Shown: piece after piece, positions 11,099-23,787 of the stretch
Layout of the letters: each line of letters starts with the position of its first letter
How positions within the stretch are numbered: the stretch's first letter is position 1
NCBI GenBank assembly: GCA_015680685.1
Contig: MNCI01005503.1
Location: 57,113 to 121,112 of the forward strand
From: Gnetum montanum
Taxonomy: Eukaryota; Streptophyta; Gnetopsida; Gnetales; Gnetaceae
Direction: 5' to 3'
DNA: 64,000 nucleotides
Notes under the pieces: generated by a model
What the model was told of the DNA's origin: nothing
The model's database searches: none
The model's input: the letters and a program-made list of their open reading frames with translations, nothing else
Made by a program: the position numbers and the translations under genes

Positions 11099-13864
11099 AT
11101 GGCACTAAAGAGGGAAGTATTAGCAAGGGAAACTTTTCAATCAAGGGAGAAGTATCCATGAGGAGGAAGGAGCCAACAACAATGACAGTAGCCCCAAGAA
11201 CAAAAGCTGAAGCAACTCATGCAATGGGACCTCTTTGGGAGGGTCCCAAAGTGGAATCTATTTAGTCAATTTCCATTGCTAAAATCAATTAGTTAAGGCA
11301 AGTTGAGATGTTAAGTCCAAGACCTAATTTGGAGGTCATGTTAACATAGGCCTTCCTTGAAAAGGTTTGAGCCAAGGAGGTCTAATGTCTATTTCTCCAA
11401 GAACTTGAATTTGAATCCTTCTTGGAAGTGGTACCTGAGGAAGTCCACATGTAACTATAGGGGTTTTCCATGTGGCCCATTCTCTCCTTGAGTAGGGAAT
11501 GGTACATTAAGAAGACTTACTTTTTCTAGAATAATCGACAAGGAGACACATAAGTTAAAATCAAAGATATCATTGTCTCCTACTTAGTAGGGGCTATCAT
11601 AGAGGTCTTTTATATACTTGAAACTGGGGTAACTTTGGTGGAGATATCCATCTAGGTAGATCCTAAATCCAAGAAAGAGTGGATCCAACATTGCTATTGG
11701 ATGGACTGTAAAGAGTACAATGCACTTACCAAGGAAGAGTGTCCATATTTCAAGATAGTAACCTATCACTTGAATCTCATGGTGAGGCCCAACAAGATCA
11801 CAACCTTCTCCACCTATGCATGCACTTCTCTAAGTAATAAATTCCTTATCAACCTTCCTTAGCTCATTTATCTAAAAATAGAGAAGCAATTCAAATAAAA
11901 TGAGCAATGAAGGAAGACACTCTCCTTTCCATGCCTCCTTCAAAAACTCTACAAGAGGGGAGGCATAGTACATTATGCAAATGATACATTCTACCATGCT
12001 CCTATCACATCTTAGCAAGAGATGATGAAAGATAAAGTAGATGCAAATCTATAAGAATAGGATTAGCTATCACCACCACCTACTAGGGAGACCATATTGG
12101 AAGCACATGTAGCTATAGAAAGGATCAAGAAACTCCATGAGTAGCTAATACAACAATAATAATAGGGTTTAGCAAGTGGTAGGAAGTCATTAGTTTACCA
12201 CCCAACATTAAGCCATCTCAAAAAGGTGACTAGGATCATCAGCTGGCTAGTGGAAACTACCTAGCTATTCTTAACACAATGAACATAAGAATTTGCAAGA
12301 ATGAATCCTAGCCCTAGGAAGTTATGATATCCATCACTAGATAAGAGTTTCTTAAAATATTTGGGAATGTTGTAACTTTCTTGATGCACCTAGAGGAAGG
12401 TGAGGGGCAACTATCTTGGTGATGTAGCACCATGGATAAGAGATAATGATAGAAGTGGTAGTTCATAGGGTGGCTAAGGCCATAAATGCTCCTACAATAG
12501 AAGTACTAGGAATTACTACCATGGAAGATGTTCAAGGATCCACAAGAATGGGAAGTGGTCAACTAAGTACATCCCAATAAGAGGAAGTGTTGGAAAGACT
12601 AGTGGAAACTAGGCAACCACTTCTAGAGATCTTTTATTTCCTAGATGAAATTACAACAAGCCATTTGGATCTACTAAAGAATAAGGGTAAACTAATCATT
12701 GCCAATGCCTAGTTGTAGGCAACCACCATCAAAAATCAATGGTTGGTTGTTGAAGTTGCGAAGTTGTAGGCCCATCTCTTGGACCTTCCTATTCTCAACC
12801 TAAACCTCAATCAAGATGAATATTTCTAGCAACTTGAACAAAGAATCAAAGATATTGATAATGCAAAGGAAACCATGATAGTTGATGCCTCCTTATAAGA
12901 AGCCTTGGCATTCCATACCAATGAGGACATAGCTCAAGTCCACAAAGAAAACTTGGTCCTTACTAAGGCCATTCATCACCTACCTACTGTTGAGAAAAAA
13001 AAGGACTAGATGGTTGAATTTATCCAACAATAATAGAAGAAAATAGCTAAGGTGAACCTTGGAATGAGGAGGTTGGTAGTAGAAAAATGAAATCTCTTGA
13101 TGGAGGAAGCTTAAGTGCTTTACCAGAAAACAACCATTGAGATAGACACTTAGAACAACAAGGTCTTAAAATATGAATAGGTAAAAAACCATTACAGGAA
13201 CTAGATTGGGCTCCTCAAGAAGGTGAATAAGAGGGAGATAAACGAGGCACTCAAACAAATCTAGCAAAGGGGTAATATGTGGTAGCCAATCTTTGATGGA
13301 TTAAATACATACAATAAGCCAAAAATCCACCTAAAGGAGTTGCATATCAAAGAGATGACTAAATATATGGAGTTTTCCAACCTTTGATTTGCAAACTTGA
13401 CTATGCTAACTATAACGAGGCAAAAAATAGAACTAGAAAAACATGTGACAAGTTATTACCTCTTGTATGAGGTAGAATTCAAGCACCATAAAAAAATAAA
13501 AACTTAGTTAAAGATAGCCAATGCAAAGCTTGAAGTTCTCAAGAGTTGATTCATTGATAAGTGATCAATTGCTAAAAAATTGGCTTGGAGAATGGATGAC
13601 TATCATGAGCTACATAACCTTGTAAAGACATTTGACATCAAATGAAAATAATTTGCAACATGATTCATCAACACTAAGGAGCTATTTTCGACAATGTCAT
13701 GCCTATGGTGTAACCCCACACTAGCCCACATTGATGAAGCTATGTGGACTATGTATGACCCATGGAGCAAGGAAGAGAAGATGAAAGCATTATTAGATGC
13801 TTTCAAACTTCTACCAATAATAGTAGTAGTAGCAAGAGAACCTCAACCACTTTCACCGCTATGA
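11099..13864 (+). pseudogene. ORF2: large extra ORF of element G
   Basis: A degraded coding region of about 2.77 kb starts MALKRE and ends near EPQPLSPL-stop. Elements F (44724-47467) and E (55985-58760, minus) carry the same ORF with similar length, start (MAPK) and end (EEPxPxxTT-stop). Around 11580-11880 the copies share YNALTKEECPYFKIVTYHL, followed by a region ending in KIEKQFK. The C-terminal half is rich in Glu, Lys and Gln and looks coiled-coil. Many stops are TAG. I do not recognise the family and see no transmembrane segment typical of an envelope protein. Its place after pol matches the slot of env-like or extra ORFs in Athila/Tat elements. Confidence 0.65.
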
Positions 13865-14150
13865 GCATTAGAGCTTAGTGATGGACTTTCAGTGTCCCAA
13901 GAGCCTCCACCCCCTAGAACTATTTGAATTTCATCTTGTCTTCAACAATATAAGGAAACCTATCATAATTTTTATAAGGGTATCCAATTTTATTGTCATG
14001 GGCACCAATTTTTTAATTATATACAATTTGACACTTAGTTAGTTAGCCATTTAGTCAGCCAATCAATCAGTTAATAAATTTCATACTTTTCTAATTTTTT
14101 AAAAATATTGATCCTAATTTTGTTTGCTGAAGGATGAGCTTTCACTCAAT

Positions 14151-14160
14151 CATGGGTGTA
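14151..14160 (+). promoter_or_regulatory. Polypurine tract of element G
   Basis: CATGGGTGTA is immediately followed by the LTR start TGATGAAG. One G of the usual G5 is changed to T. Confidence 0.65.
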
Positions 14161-15025
14161 TGATGAAGCATAGTTGACTAGTTGCATCAATAAGCACGTG
14201 TCAATGTATCCCTATTGATGCATGATTAGAGGAATTGATGCATATCCATTGACATAAATGTAAGTCAAATCTATATAAATTTGTGTACCCACTACATTTA
14301 TGACGCATTAAGTTAGTAGTATAGCAAAGCTCTTATATTTTTTTATTTTTAAAGTTATAATATTTTGCATCTGAGTGTCCATAGTATGAATTAAGAGATT
14401 GTATAGATATTTATTCAAGCATCATGTATTTGAATACTTTGATATGAATGGTAATAAAAACAAGATTTTTGATATTCATTGCAACACTTAGATTATATTA
14501 ATCTCTCTTAATTATCATTTTACTTTACATGCATTTTACATTCCATGTTATAATAATTAAAGTAATTAGTATATTCAATAATGAACACATAAGTATGACC
14601 ACTTTGAGCATAGCATATAATGCTTAATAATAATAGTAGTGGCCATTTGGTACATCCAGTAATTGCCACTTGATAACCCAACAAGGTTTCTACAAGTTTA
14701 GGATGTGTATGACAAGTGGGTATAAATAATTATGTCGGGATAGTCAGCTTTAGAATCATTAGATAGTTAAAATAGTTAATTACTTAGGCTAAAAACATAT
14801 ATAAATATAAATATAAAGAAATATCATATATCTTAATTCATACTTAATCATACATAAGAGCGCACACACAAGTAAGAGTTATAAATACAATAATCATACA
14901 CTTTCTCTAGTCACATTCTTTTTCTATAGGCATACTTAGGTGCTAAGTCCAAGGAATTTGACCAAATGGCTAATGCATCCTTGTGATTCATATGGTTGGA
15001 GGTAGGGGCTACTTGTTGCTCATCA
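14161..15025 (+). repeat. 3' LTR of element G (family alpha)
   Basis: 865 bp, from TGATGAAGCATAG to GTTGCTCATCA. The TATA-like CTATATAAATT is near 14272. U3 contains repeated TTGATGCAT/ATGCATCAA words. Its start is closely similar to the minus-strand LTR at 36569-37456. No primer-binding site follows. Confidence 0.8.
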
Positions 15026-15119
15026 GAGTAGTACTCACATATATGAATGAGTAGAATTTCTGATATTATATCTATTGTGCTAGTAGGAGTAGGTGCACAA
15101 CTCAACTAGACCAAAATAA

Positions 15120-17160
15120 TAAAAGGAATTAATGGTGCTATCAGATGCTCATAAAAAATTTAGACACTATATGCTTAGATATTCTATTTTTGTACACACT
15201 AATCACAATGTCATATACTTCCTTATGAACAAACCAGTAGTGACTCCTCATATCATATGATGGATGATGATTTGTAGGAATTTTTTCTAATAATGGTGGA
15301 TAGAAAGAAAACTAAGAACATTGTTGTTGATCATTTATCTTAGTTAAGATGGAATAACAAGGCTAATGAAGAGCCTTTGTATGATTAATTTCTAGATGAG
15401 CTATTTTTTCCCAAGGTTGCTAAGATAATAGCACATAGAACTATAAATTGGTATGATGAACTCCTCTCTTATCTACTCACCGAAAAGACTTCTAATGAAT
15501 GGTATCATAAGAAGAAATAATATTTCCTTCACTAGGTCAAGCATTACATAGAGATAGAGGGTAACCTCTATAAAATTTTTCTAGGTAACCTAATACAAGG
15601 ATATGTACTAGATAAATGTTAACTTTGAGTTGTCCAGGATGCTCATGAAGGTCCTTCTAGAGGCCATTATGCTAGAATGAGAATAGCCATTAAAATCCTA
15701 ATGGTAAGATATTTTTGACCTATAATCTTTAGGGATGCCCATTATTTCACCCATTCATATGAATGAGGTCAATGCAATGGAGGAATAATAACTAGAATGA
15801 AAGGGTCCCAATAGTGAATTTAGTCATTGGAGCCTTTTGATCTAACAAGGATCATGTTATACCAAATGCAAAAAATTTGTAGTTGTCACTAATTATACTC
15901 CTTACACTGTAGCTTGATTGTTTCAATAACAAGTGGTAAATAGGTTTACTATACTTGGGTTAACAATTTCTATAATGAAATCCATTTTATAGGTGCTATC
16001 TTTAGAACATTAATGTAATGCTTAGGAGTAGAACATATTACCCCTAAGCCAACAGTTAAGCTAAAGTCACTAATAAGGAGATTACTATAATTCAAATATG
16101 AACCATTAGTAGATATAGCAAAAATTAGAGTACTAAACTCACCCTATAGGCCTATCACTCAATGTGAAAACTTCATATAGAGTACTCTTTCTATGAGTTA
16201 GTGTATGGAAATTTATCCAAACTTCCAATTAAAACCAATCCTCATACACTTACAATTGAAGGACAACCCTCATGATGAGAGAAGTACATAAGACATATAA
16301 TAAACAATAACATGATGCTTGAATAAGAAGAGTTGAATTTCAACCAAGAGATAAGGTTCTCTATTGAAATCTCATACATGTGCCTTAACAAACTAAGTTT
16401 CAAACATTGTGGAAAGGATCATACATTGTATGTTCAACTTTTTCTTCTAAGGCCATGATAATTTACCATCCAAAAAGCCTCCAAAATCATATGATAGTCA
16501 ACATCCAACAAGTAAAACTCTTCAAAGACTTCCAAGTAACTAGAGCCAACCACAACACCCTAACACATGGATAAGCAGACTTTATTTCCATGATCTTCTC
16601 CTCTCAACTTAGTCATAGGGGATATAACCATCTAATTTAACGTATTGAAGGGGATAAAAATTGTAGTTTTTTTATTTTACACTATCATTAATTATTTTCA
16701 AATATTCTTATTTTTTCTCATTTTCTTGAAACTTCTAATTTTATTTTATATTTTATTTAATTTTATTTTCTTTTATTTTTCTTTATCTTTAAATATTATA
16801 TGTATTCTTCTTACAATTTTTGAAGATTTTAAGTTCTTACTTACTGTTGCAATCATTATCAAATGTAGTACATTAGGATTACCATTTCTATGATTAGATC
16901 AACTTTGTTTATGGGACCATGTTCTACACTAGTAAATTATCAATAGTATAAGGTAGTGAGTCTACAACATCCAACCACTCCATTTTTATTACTCTAAAAT
17001 CCACATCATGGTAATACTATGATTCTTTTATAACAAAGATTAAAATAAATCATGAACTTATGTCCCAATGAAAGAGGAAAAACCAAGTGAAAATGGACAA
17101 GGGTATGACCTTAATGAAATTTGTGAGGTTTACTCTTAAATTATTCCATGAGTTTTATTG
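15120..17160 (+). mobile_element. Athila-like pol fragment H with internal G-tract and spacer
   Basis: RNase H-like coding (HKKFRHYMLRY near 15150) is followed by badly decayed integrase to about 16480, including a remnant of the NGTHFIGA block near 15970. CATAGGGGATAT at 16613 corresponds to the internal G-tract. An AT-rich spacer follows, sharing with element G the phrase about CATCCAACCACTCCA (near 16970). The spacer stops near 17160 and lacks the conserved block and ORF2. It is a 5'- and 3'-truncated relative of G, missing even its RT. Confidence 0.65.
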
Positions 17161-17162
17161 TT

Positions 17163-17960
17163 GTAGCCACTTTTTTATGCTTCACTTTGAATCAAAATTA
17201 AGTGTGGCTTCATCACAAGACATGTGTTAAAGTTTTCTAAGTATTGGAGTTGGTACGTGTTAAAATTTTTCCAAGTATTAGAGTTGGCATGTGTTAAAAT
17301 TTTTCTAAGTGTTGGAGCTAGCACAAGACCACAATTTTTCTAAGTTTTATTAATGTTAATGTTGCATTAGCATTGCCATCAATGTCACCTTGATGGATTG
17401 CTACAGTTGATAAGAACAAAGACATGATTTGCTAGTTTTGAATTTGCTAAGAAGTTACACTTAACTATGAGTTTAATTTAGCAATTCTAAGTTAAATTGG
17501 CAACTCTAAGCTTATAAATACATGTTCAAAATATAATTTTTATGCCAAATCTTTTGATATTTGAGAATACTAGTCAAATTTTAAAACATCAAAAGCATGA
17601 TCGCCTACCACCACTATAGCACATGCATACTCCTTGACCACCTTCAATACCATTTTCACTTTCAGCATCACTTCTAGAGATAGAATTTTTAGGCTTCCAT
17701 TTCACTTTCTAGAGTTGGAATCTTTGTATCTGCTATGTTAATAATGGGAATCTTAGTTGACAATAGCCCTTTTTTGACTTAGAATTAACTCCAAATTGCA
17801 CCTACGACTTCTCCATCTATTCTCTAACTCTCTAGAGATTCAATTTCATCCTCTAAATCTATAATTTTTCTTAAAATCTGATCTTATTTAATCAATTCTA
17901 TCAAATTTACATTTTTTCTCTCCCATCATTTGTAATTTACCTATCTATAGGAGGCGAATA
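17163..17960 (+). repeat. Possible LTR or promoter region of the Tat-like gag element
   Basis: A TATA-like TTATAAATAC lies near 17509 and the sequence upstream has a short tandem repeat. At 17217-17340 about 3.5 units of 34-35 bp, core GTGTTAAAATTTTTC, stand in a row. The position before a leader and gag suggests an LTR of a plus-strand element. I could not define both ends, and a primer-binding site is only weakly suggested near 17945. Confidence 0.35.
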
Positions 17961-17969
17961 CTTTGTAAC

Positions 17970-18610
17970 TCATCAAGAAAGAATTTTATTATTTGGAAAA
18001 GGATTCAAGACCTTTCCTCCATTTGACACATCTCACTTTCATTAATTTATACTTATTTACTCACATTCTATACTTAGATTATTTTCTTTTTTATCTCTTC
18101 CATTGCATTATATACATAGTCAAATTTTTTTCATTTTACACTTAGCCATTTTCCACATAAAAATTCTAATTTTTAAAGAGGGATCTAACATCCTTCTCTC
18201 TATATAATAATATTCAAAATTTTATATCCTTTTATATAAGTTTTACACTTATTTTTTATTTTATCTCTTACATTTCATTCCATATCTCTTACATTTTTGT
18301 ACTTAGTCACATTTTTAGCATAAAAAATCTATTAATTGGAAAGGGAATTGAGATCCCTCTACTCATGTTATAGGTACACTATTTTAATATTTTATGCTCT
18401 TTATCTATATTTTATACTTAAATTATATTCCATCATTCATAGCTTATTCTAAACATAGTTTATTTTGCAATAACGCATTGTTATTTTTCCAATGATTTTA
18501 CATTAAAAACTGTACTTTTTTTATCATTTCCTATCATTCTTAGTCCATGTACAATAGGCTAAATTTATATTTGATTAGAGGATTAATATCCCTTAGTTTC
18601 ATAACTGTTG
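17970..18610. repeat. Diverged ~175-bp tandem repeats with inverted GGGAT/ATCCC motifs
   Basis: Four diverged copies start near 17980, 18160, 18330 and 18565. Each has an AT-rich arm and a small inverted motif such as AAAGGGAATTGAGATCCCTC. The copies lie between the candidate LTR and gag, that is in the leader. The spacing is irregular (about 170-240 bp), so the unit is estimated by eye. Confidence 0.45.
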
Positions 18611-18944
18611 TTTTATCTAGGGCTACAATGATCCAAAAATCATTTGAAATGCATACTGAGTATCACAACACTTAGCCTATGGAGGTGTCCTTGTAGAGAT
18701 GTAAAGAACATTTCTGAAGGAACATTTTTGGTGGTAGAAGAAAAGCCAATAGGATATTTAGTATCTTGAACTTAAGCACCTAACATCTTATAGGTTCTTT
18801 CTAGAACTTATTTCTCTTTGCACTTATTTTTAGTATCTAGAAGAAGCACCAATAGTATTTTTACTAATTTAAATTTTTTATTTCTATTTTCACTTAATTA
18901 TTATTTATTTTTCTATGTTTGCATAGGAGACTCACTTTGATACC

Positions 18945-20715
18945 ATGACAAGGCAAGGATTTAACTCCTCCTAGTGATCTCAAGTCTATAAGTTGATGAA
19001 AATGTAGAAAGCTTAGGTACTTACAACATCCATGACTCAGCATAACTACAAAGTCACATGCACAAAAAAGGAACTAAACATTGTGGTGCCTAAGAAAAAG
19101 CTATGGATTATGGTTAAATATCCAGTAGCTAATGGATTGGAATCTTTACTCACCTATTTAAGCTCACCTAGTTTGAGAAAGCCACACTCACTGAATATTT
19201 AATCACTTGGAACAAAATATAGGTTATGGTAAGTGGTATTCAAGAACATCTCATTGGGAACCCCAACATCAATGTTAGTAGTAAGAATTTCTAATTTAAT
19301 TATGAACAAAGCAAGCAAAGTGGAGATATCAATGTTCACAATAGTTTAAGGAAGATCCTTCTCATGTTACTATTCCTATAGATTCTTTTTATTTACCAAA
19401 CACCCCCCTCACATAGCACATGAATCTCATCAAATCCCCAAATCATTTTTCAATTCTTAAACTAAAAAACATTTCTATCTCACTACCAACTTTAATTAAT
19501 CCTACTATCATAATTCAACCAAAAACTATTATGCCATCCATATATATTCTATTTTTAAATACTACTATCATCAATCCATCATTCAATCTTTCAAATTCTA
19601 ATTTAATGTTAAACCCTTTTCAACTAATATCACATATGTCAAAAACTTAATCGATGTAAGTGTCACTATCATTTATTCCTCTTGTGCAACATGTGTCCTA
19701 ACACAACACATATCAAATTCCTATGACAACCATTATACCTCCACAACCATTTTTACCCTCTTACAACCTCATTTTGGGTAATCCTATAGTTTTCTCAATT
19801 ACTAGTATTTTACCTAAATTAATGCTTCTACTGCAAGACCTCACATCTAAGCTCCAAGTAAATGAATACTAAAGACAAAAAGCCACAAAAATGCATAGGA
19901 TTAGTCCCATAGTCTTTATAACACATCTTCTTTTTAATCTCATGAATTCTTTAATTCCCCCTACTAAAGTTTCCAAAGGCATTTCAATTAAATGTTACTA
20001 AGTGCAATGGAGAATCTAATCCCACAAACCATGTCATTACCTTTTTCAATTAATCTATGCTATTATCTAGTTACCCTCATATCATATTGCATATTTTTTC
20101 TAAATCCTTAATAGCAAAGACATTGGAATGATATTGGGCCTTGCCACATGGGTCCATTACCTCTTTGAAGAAACTCTTTATGGCCTTTGTAGAGAGATTC
20201 AAGTACAACATTAACAATGATAAAATTATATAAAATATATTGCCATTAAACAAGCTCTTAATAAATCTATCTCTAAAGTTCATCTCATGATGGACCTTCA
20301 CCATAATAGAGCTCACTCACCCATTATCTAATGATCAAATTAGACATTTTTGATATGACCAAGAATGACTACATTAGAGGGAAGTTGGTCCTATTTGGGC
20401 ACTATTTCTAATAATGTAAATGCAACTATTTAACATTATATTGTAGGATGGACACATAACACCTAAGAAAGTTTAAATATTTGTCATTGATCCTTCCTAA
20501 AATATGGAAGGAGAGCAACCTATTCCTCAATAATATAATTCCAACAATTTTTATACTATCATGAGGTGCTAGGTCATGTTACTAATCATTACAACACTCT
20601 CAAGAACAATGTTTAGGCATTGATAGAAAAAGGAGCAATTCTATTCAATATTCTCACCCAACCTAGTAGCCAAAACATGTAAATTTATCTAGATCTTTTG
20701 AATTTCCATTTAAGA
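18945..20715 (+). pseudogene. Tat-like gag and protease remnant, truncated
   Basis: A reading frame starts MTRQGF, after a GCATAG splice-like site, and is full of stops. The gag core at 20040-20330 shows HIFSKSLIAKTLE, then YWALPHGSITSLKKL and FVERFKYNI. These match the gag of the minus-strand element at 25400-25640 closely (SLAKKALDWYCTLPHSSIS). A protease start, ALIEKGAILFNIL, lies near 20610; the usual Asp of the D-G-A motif is not visible. The gene is cut at about 20715, where antisense-gene sequence of the neighbouring element begins. A proline- and isoleucine-rich low-complexity stretch lies at 19420-19650. Confidence 0.6.
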
Positions 20716-22770
20716 ATAATCAGAAATAATCGAGGAATCATTGTCTGTAATGACCAAGGATCGGGTAGCTCACAGCATTTGTGGCCCAGACAACATAGGA
20801 GAGATGCCCCCTACTATAGCCGGTAGCATGACGCAGGGGGAACATCTCATAGCTGAGACTATGCCCAAGGAGTTACGAAGGAAGAGACCTCCCCCAACCA
20901 GGGAAACCCTTCATGTGGAGGAAGAGGAGGGACGAAGTCTACAGCTTAAGCTACAAAGGACACAACCCTCCATTGGTAAATGCTTTTGTGTAATGCTTAC
21001 TTTGCTATTGTTTGCTATGCTATGTTGTGCTAGGTGGTGTAGCGTAGCATAGCATCTACTTTGAGCCAATTTGTTTTGGACCGATGCAAACATGCTTCTT
21101 TACTAGTAGAGGAAGAAGAAGAAGAAGAAGTGTCAGCCCTTAAGACAAGGACGATGAAAGACTATACGGAGGCCCCAGTTTCGGAGGAAAGGGCCTTGGT
21201 CAAAAATAACGGAGCTCCTATTTCTAGGACAGGGGATCTTGTCATTACGGAGCCTCCTATCAAAGAAGAGACACCTCCCTTGAATAAAAAAGATGCTGGT
21301 CTCCTGAAAGGGAAGGCACCAACGCATGAGGAAGGGGCTCATATAGACTTGGCAGGGCCCTCCACCAAGGCTATTGCCATCGTCCTGCATCAGCAAGAAG
21401 AAGGATCGTAGCCAAAGACTGGTGAGTTTGGCCATACTTCTACCTTATTGTAGTTCATTTTTGCCATTTTTGATATGCTTATTCATGTAACAAGTGCTAC
21501 TTCTGATGCTGCAGGACCCCCTCCAATCCGTGTGGAGCCATGGGCTGAGATCCTTAATAAGTTTGCGTTCATGCAGGGACTTGTCGATGACATGATCAAA
21601 TGCCTTCTGCAGGTGGACCCTAACGCAGGTAAGTAGTAGTATTAAATGCTCCAATTTTGTTACACTAAAAAATTTTGAGTTTGTTTATTTTGCTATGCTA
21701 ACACAATTGCTACGCTCTTCATGTCGAGGCAACCACTTGGCTTAAATGGGACCCAACATGATCTATGAAAGTTGGTACGGTGCCTACACTCTCACCTAAC
21801 GTGACTGAGGTGCCTTGTCGCATGTTTGATGAGGCTTACAAGTGCGTCTTCCACTCGGCATGCTCTCTGTGGGAGTATAAGCGAGTCAACAAGGACCTGT
21901 GGAAATGAGTCCAAAGGGTTGAGCAAAGAGAGGCTAAATTGGTCGTGGAGGTGGAGGATCTTAGGTCGAGGAACGAGTTCCTTGTAACTCGTAACCCTGA
22001 TGCTAAGGACTGGTGCAAGACTATAGAAAACTATGTCATATTTTGGACTGTCATTCATTACAACGTTGAATCCACTCACGAGATAATTGAGCAGCAAATG
22101 CAAATGGACTTTCTAGCCTAGAAGTTTCAAGACATGAAGGATATTAGCGCCAAGGTTTTCAAATGGGGGCAAACCTAGAGAAACCATAAACACATGTACA
22201 AGTTGGAGAATGACACCCATCGAAAACTGTACAAAGGCACTATTGTGGAGGCATTCATGTATGAAGCATTCATGAATGCCATTAATGCTTCTGAGGCCTA
22301 CGCTAAGTTCAAAGAGTAGGTAAAGGTTACTGAATCTCCTGAAGTGGACCTTCCTACAACAGAGACTGCAACCAGCTCCCTTTTCCTAGTACCTCTAAGA
22401 TGGATGACCATGGAAAGGGAGAGAGCCACTGCTGCAATGCTGAACCTAGCAATAGGCATTGGATGAACATCATGGCAGAGGAGGTTTGGCATCACTTTAG
22501 GCTCGGTCTAGATCGAATACCCTTTGACACTGATGCAAGTCCCTCTCAAGTTAGTCACTTTACTATGTAGATGCTCATGCTATGTTATAGTTTGCATTTT
22601 TTGCCCTAACTGACTACTTCATTCCTACGATGCAGGCTCCAAATTAGGGTGCAAGGCCTGTAGAGGGAGGAAATGAAGAACTGGTAGAAGGCAATGCACG
22701 GGAGGATAATGCATAAGCAAATGCAGTAGAGGTGAGTAGTGAGGACGATGCAAACAAAGACAACCCATGA
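20716..22770 (+). pseudogene. aORF copy A, 3' portion, antisense gene of the Tat-like element
   Basis: This copy corresponds to 32500-35025 of copy B, with gaps. Exon-like parts: one ending near 20975 (donor GTAAAT), an acidic part with a poly-Glu run (21110-21421), a part reading VEPWAEILNKFAFMQGLVDD (21515-21628), a coiled-coil part (21730-22549) and a final acidic part from 22636 to the stop at 22768. The intron 21422-21514 has GTGAGT...GCAG, and joining its flanks keeps the frame (split Gly codon). The intron 22550-22635 is also phase-consistent. In-frame stops are mainly TAG and TGA. It is antisense to gag. Function not recognised for this part. Confidence 0.65.
21013..21054. repeat. Palindromic TAGC-word hairpin in aORF copy A intron
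   Basis: Arms TGCTATGCTATG... and ...GTAGCGTAGCATAGCA can pair imperfectly. It lies in the candidate intron starting at 20976 and belongs to the word family concentrated at 28600-29054 and 33265-33664. Confidence 0.6.
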
Positions 22771-23412
22771 CAACATGGGGATTTTTTTTGAAATTTTTGA
22801 AATTTTGAAATCTTAAAATTTTTGTAAAAGTTTCGCAAACATTTGCAACAAGAAAAATTTTTGAATAAAATGAAAGACCTCAGAAAAGAAATCAATTTTG
22901 CATTAACTTGTGTATCATGTAAATTTTTCATGCTTTCATATGCTAGTTTTAGGCCATTTCGGGCCATTGCTAGTTTTAGTCCATTTCTGGCCATTGCTAG
23001 TTTTAGGCCATTTTAGGCCATTGCATAACATGCCAAAAGGATTATATGTTAACAAATCAGAAAACAAAGATGCTATTTTTAGGTCATTTTAGGCTATAAC
23101 ATAGCATGCCAAAAGGATGGCATGTTAACAAAGAAAAGAAGCGGCAAATGTACAAGGGATGGTAACTGGGTAGGAAGTAGTGGGGATGCTATGTTATGTG
23201 TGCTACCTATTGACCCATCGTGGGTTGATAGGAACATGAGGCAGAGGTGTTTCGCCAGGGCCTTGGTTCAAATCATCATCCTCCACTTGGAAGGGCAACT
23301 CAACCCATGTGTTTTTGATTTGGGAGTTAGCTCGCTAGGCTGATTCTTCTGTTGGATGGTTAATGCATGCATGAGTAGGCACCTCACTCTCGGAGGTTGT
23401 GACCTTTGAGCC
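22771..23412. other. Trailer between the aORF stop and the protease end, with short tandem repeats
   Basis: The region holds T- and A-rich sequence with an AATAAA at 22865, a plausible poly(A) signal for aORF. At 22945-23020 about three ~29-bp units, core GCTAGTTTTAGGCCATT, stand in tandem. A second pair sharing CATGCCAAAAGGAT lies near 23028 and 23105. The segment from 23120 is open on both strands but has no known motif. RT and integrase, expected next to protease, are absent. Confidence 0.55.
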
Positions 23413-23787
23413 CTACTCCATGTATACGTTATTGATTTCTTGCATCGCCACTTCATCACCATAGATCACCACCCCCTTGCCTGCGTATGGTAGGTGGATT
23501 TCCTGGTGTATAGTTGAGGAGACAACCCTAAGTTGCACTAACCATGATCTTCCCAAGATCAGGTTAAACCCAGGAATTTCCTCAACCATGATGAACGTTG
23601 CATCTGTGGGGAATTGGTCCGCTACTATGAAGTCTACGTGAACTATGCCTTTCACTAGGATGCATGCCCCATTGAAGGACCTTAGACACAATGTCATTGT
23701 GGGTTTGATTTGGTTGACCAATACCAACTTGTCCACAATAGGGAAGGAAATGACGTTTGTGGTAGCCCCATCATCAACCTGTACCAT
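23413..23787 (-). pseudogene. Retroviral-type aspartic protease of the Tat-like element
   Basis: An uninterrupted stretch of 124 codons reads VDDGATTNVISF near its start and FNLILGRSWL about 70 residues later, ending in a GKGVVIYGDE region. These are the catalytic D-[DS]-G-A motif and the ILGRPWL motif of Ty3/gypsy proteases; the HQ and GK(x)xxVYGE phrases are typical of plant gypsy elements. It is the best-preserved coding segment in this element. The neighbouring RT is missing. Confidence 0.85.

Larger units (their letters stand above)
7008..15025 (+). mobile_element. Athila-like Ty3/gypsy element G, 5'-truncated
   Basis: Order: RT C-terminal part, RNase H, integrase, internal G-tract (9161), spacer, ORF2 (11099-13864), PPT (14151) and 3' LTR (14161-15025). 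This is the only element here with both integrase and ORF2, so it shows the presumed complete layout of the family. The 5' LTR, gag, protease and most of RT are missing. The 3' LTR runs into a fragment of another pol (element H) about 100 bp beyond its end. Confidence 0.8.

Noticed and set aside
16645-16893. Open stretch encoding a hydrophobic, Phe/Ile-rich peptide like a membrane protein
   Set aside because: It lies in the T-rich spacer after the internal G-tract of fragment H; T-rich DNA gives such peptides by chance, and the other spacers do not keep it.
20741-21052. Open stretch read as a stand-alone gene starting MSVMTKDRVAH
   Set aside because: It matches 32500-32640 and crosses the candidate intron from 20976, so it is an exon piece of aORF in a partly wrong frame.
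22971-23105. Regular short repeats considered as a CRISPR-like array
   Set aside because: Units are adjacent without unique spacers, diverged and eukaryotic; it is a minisatellite.
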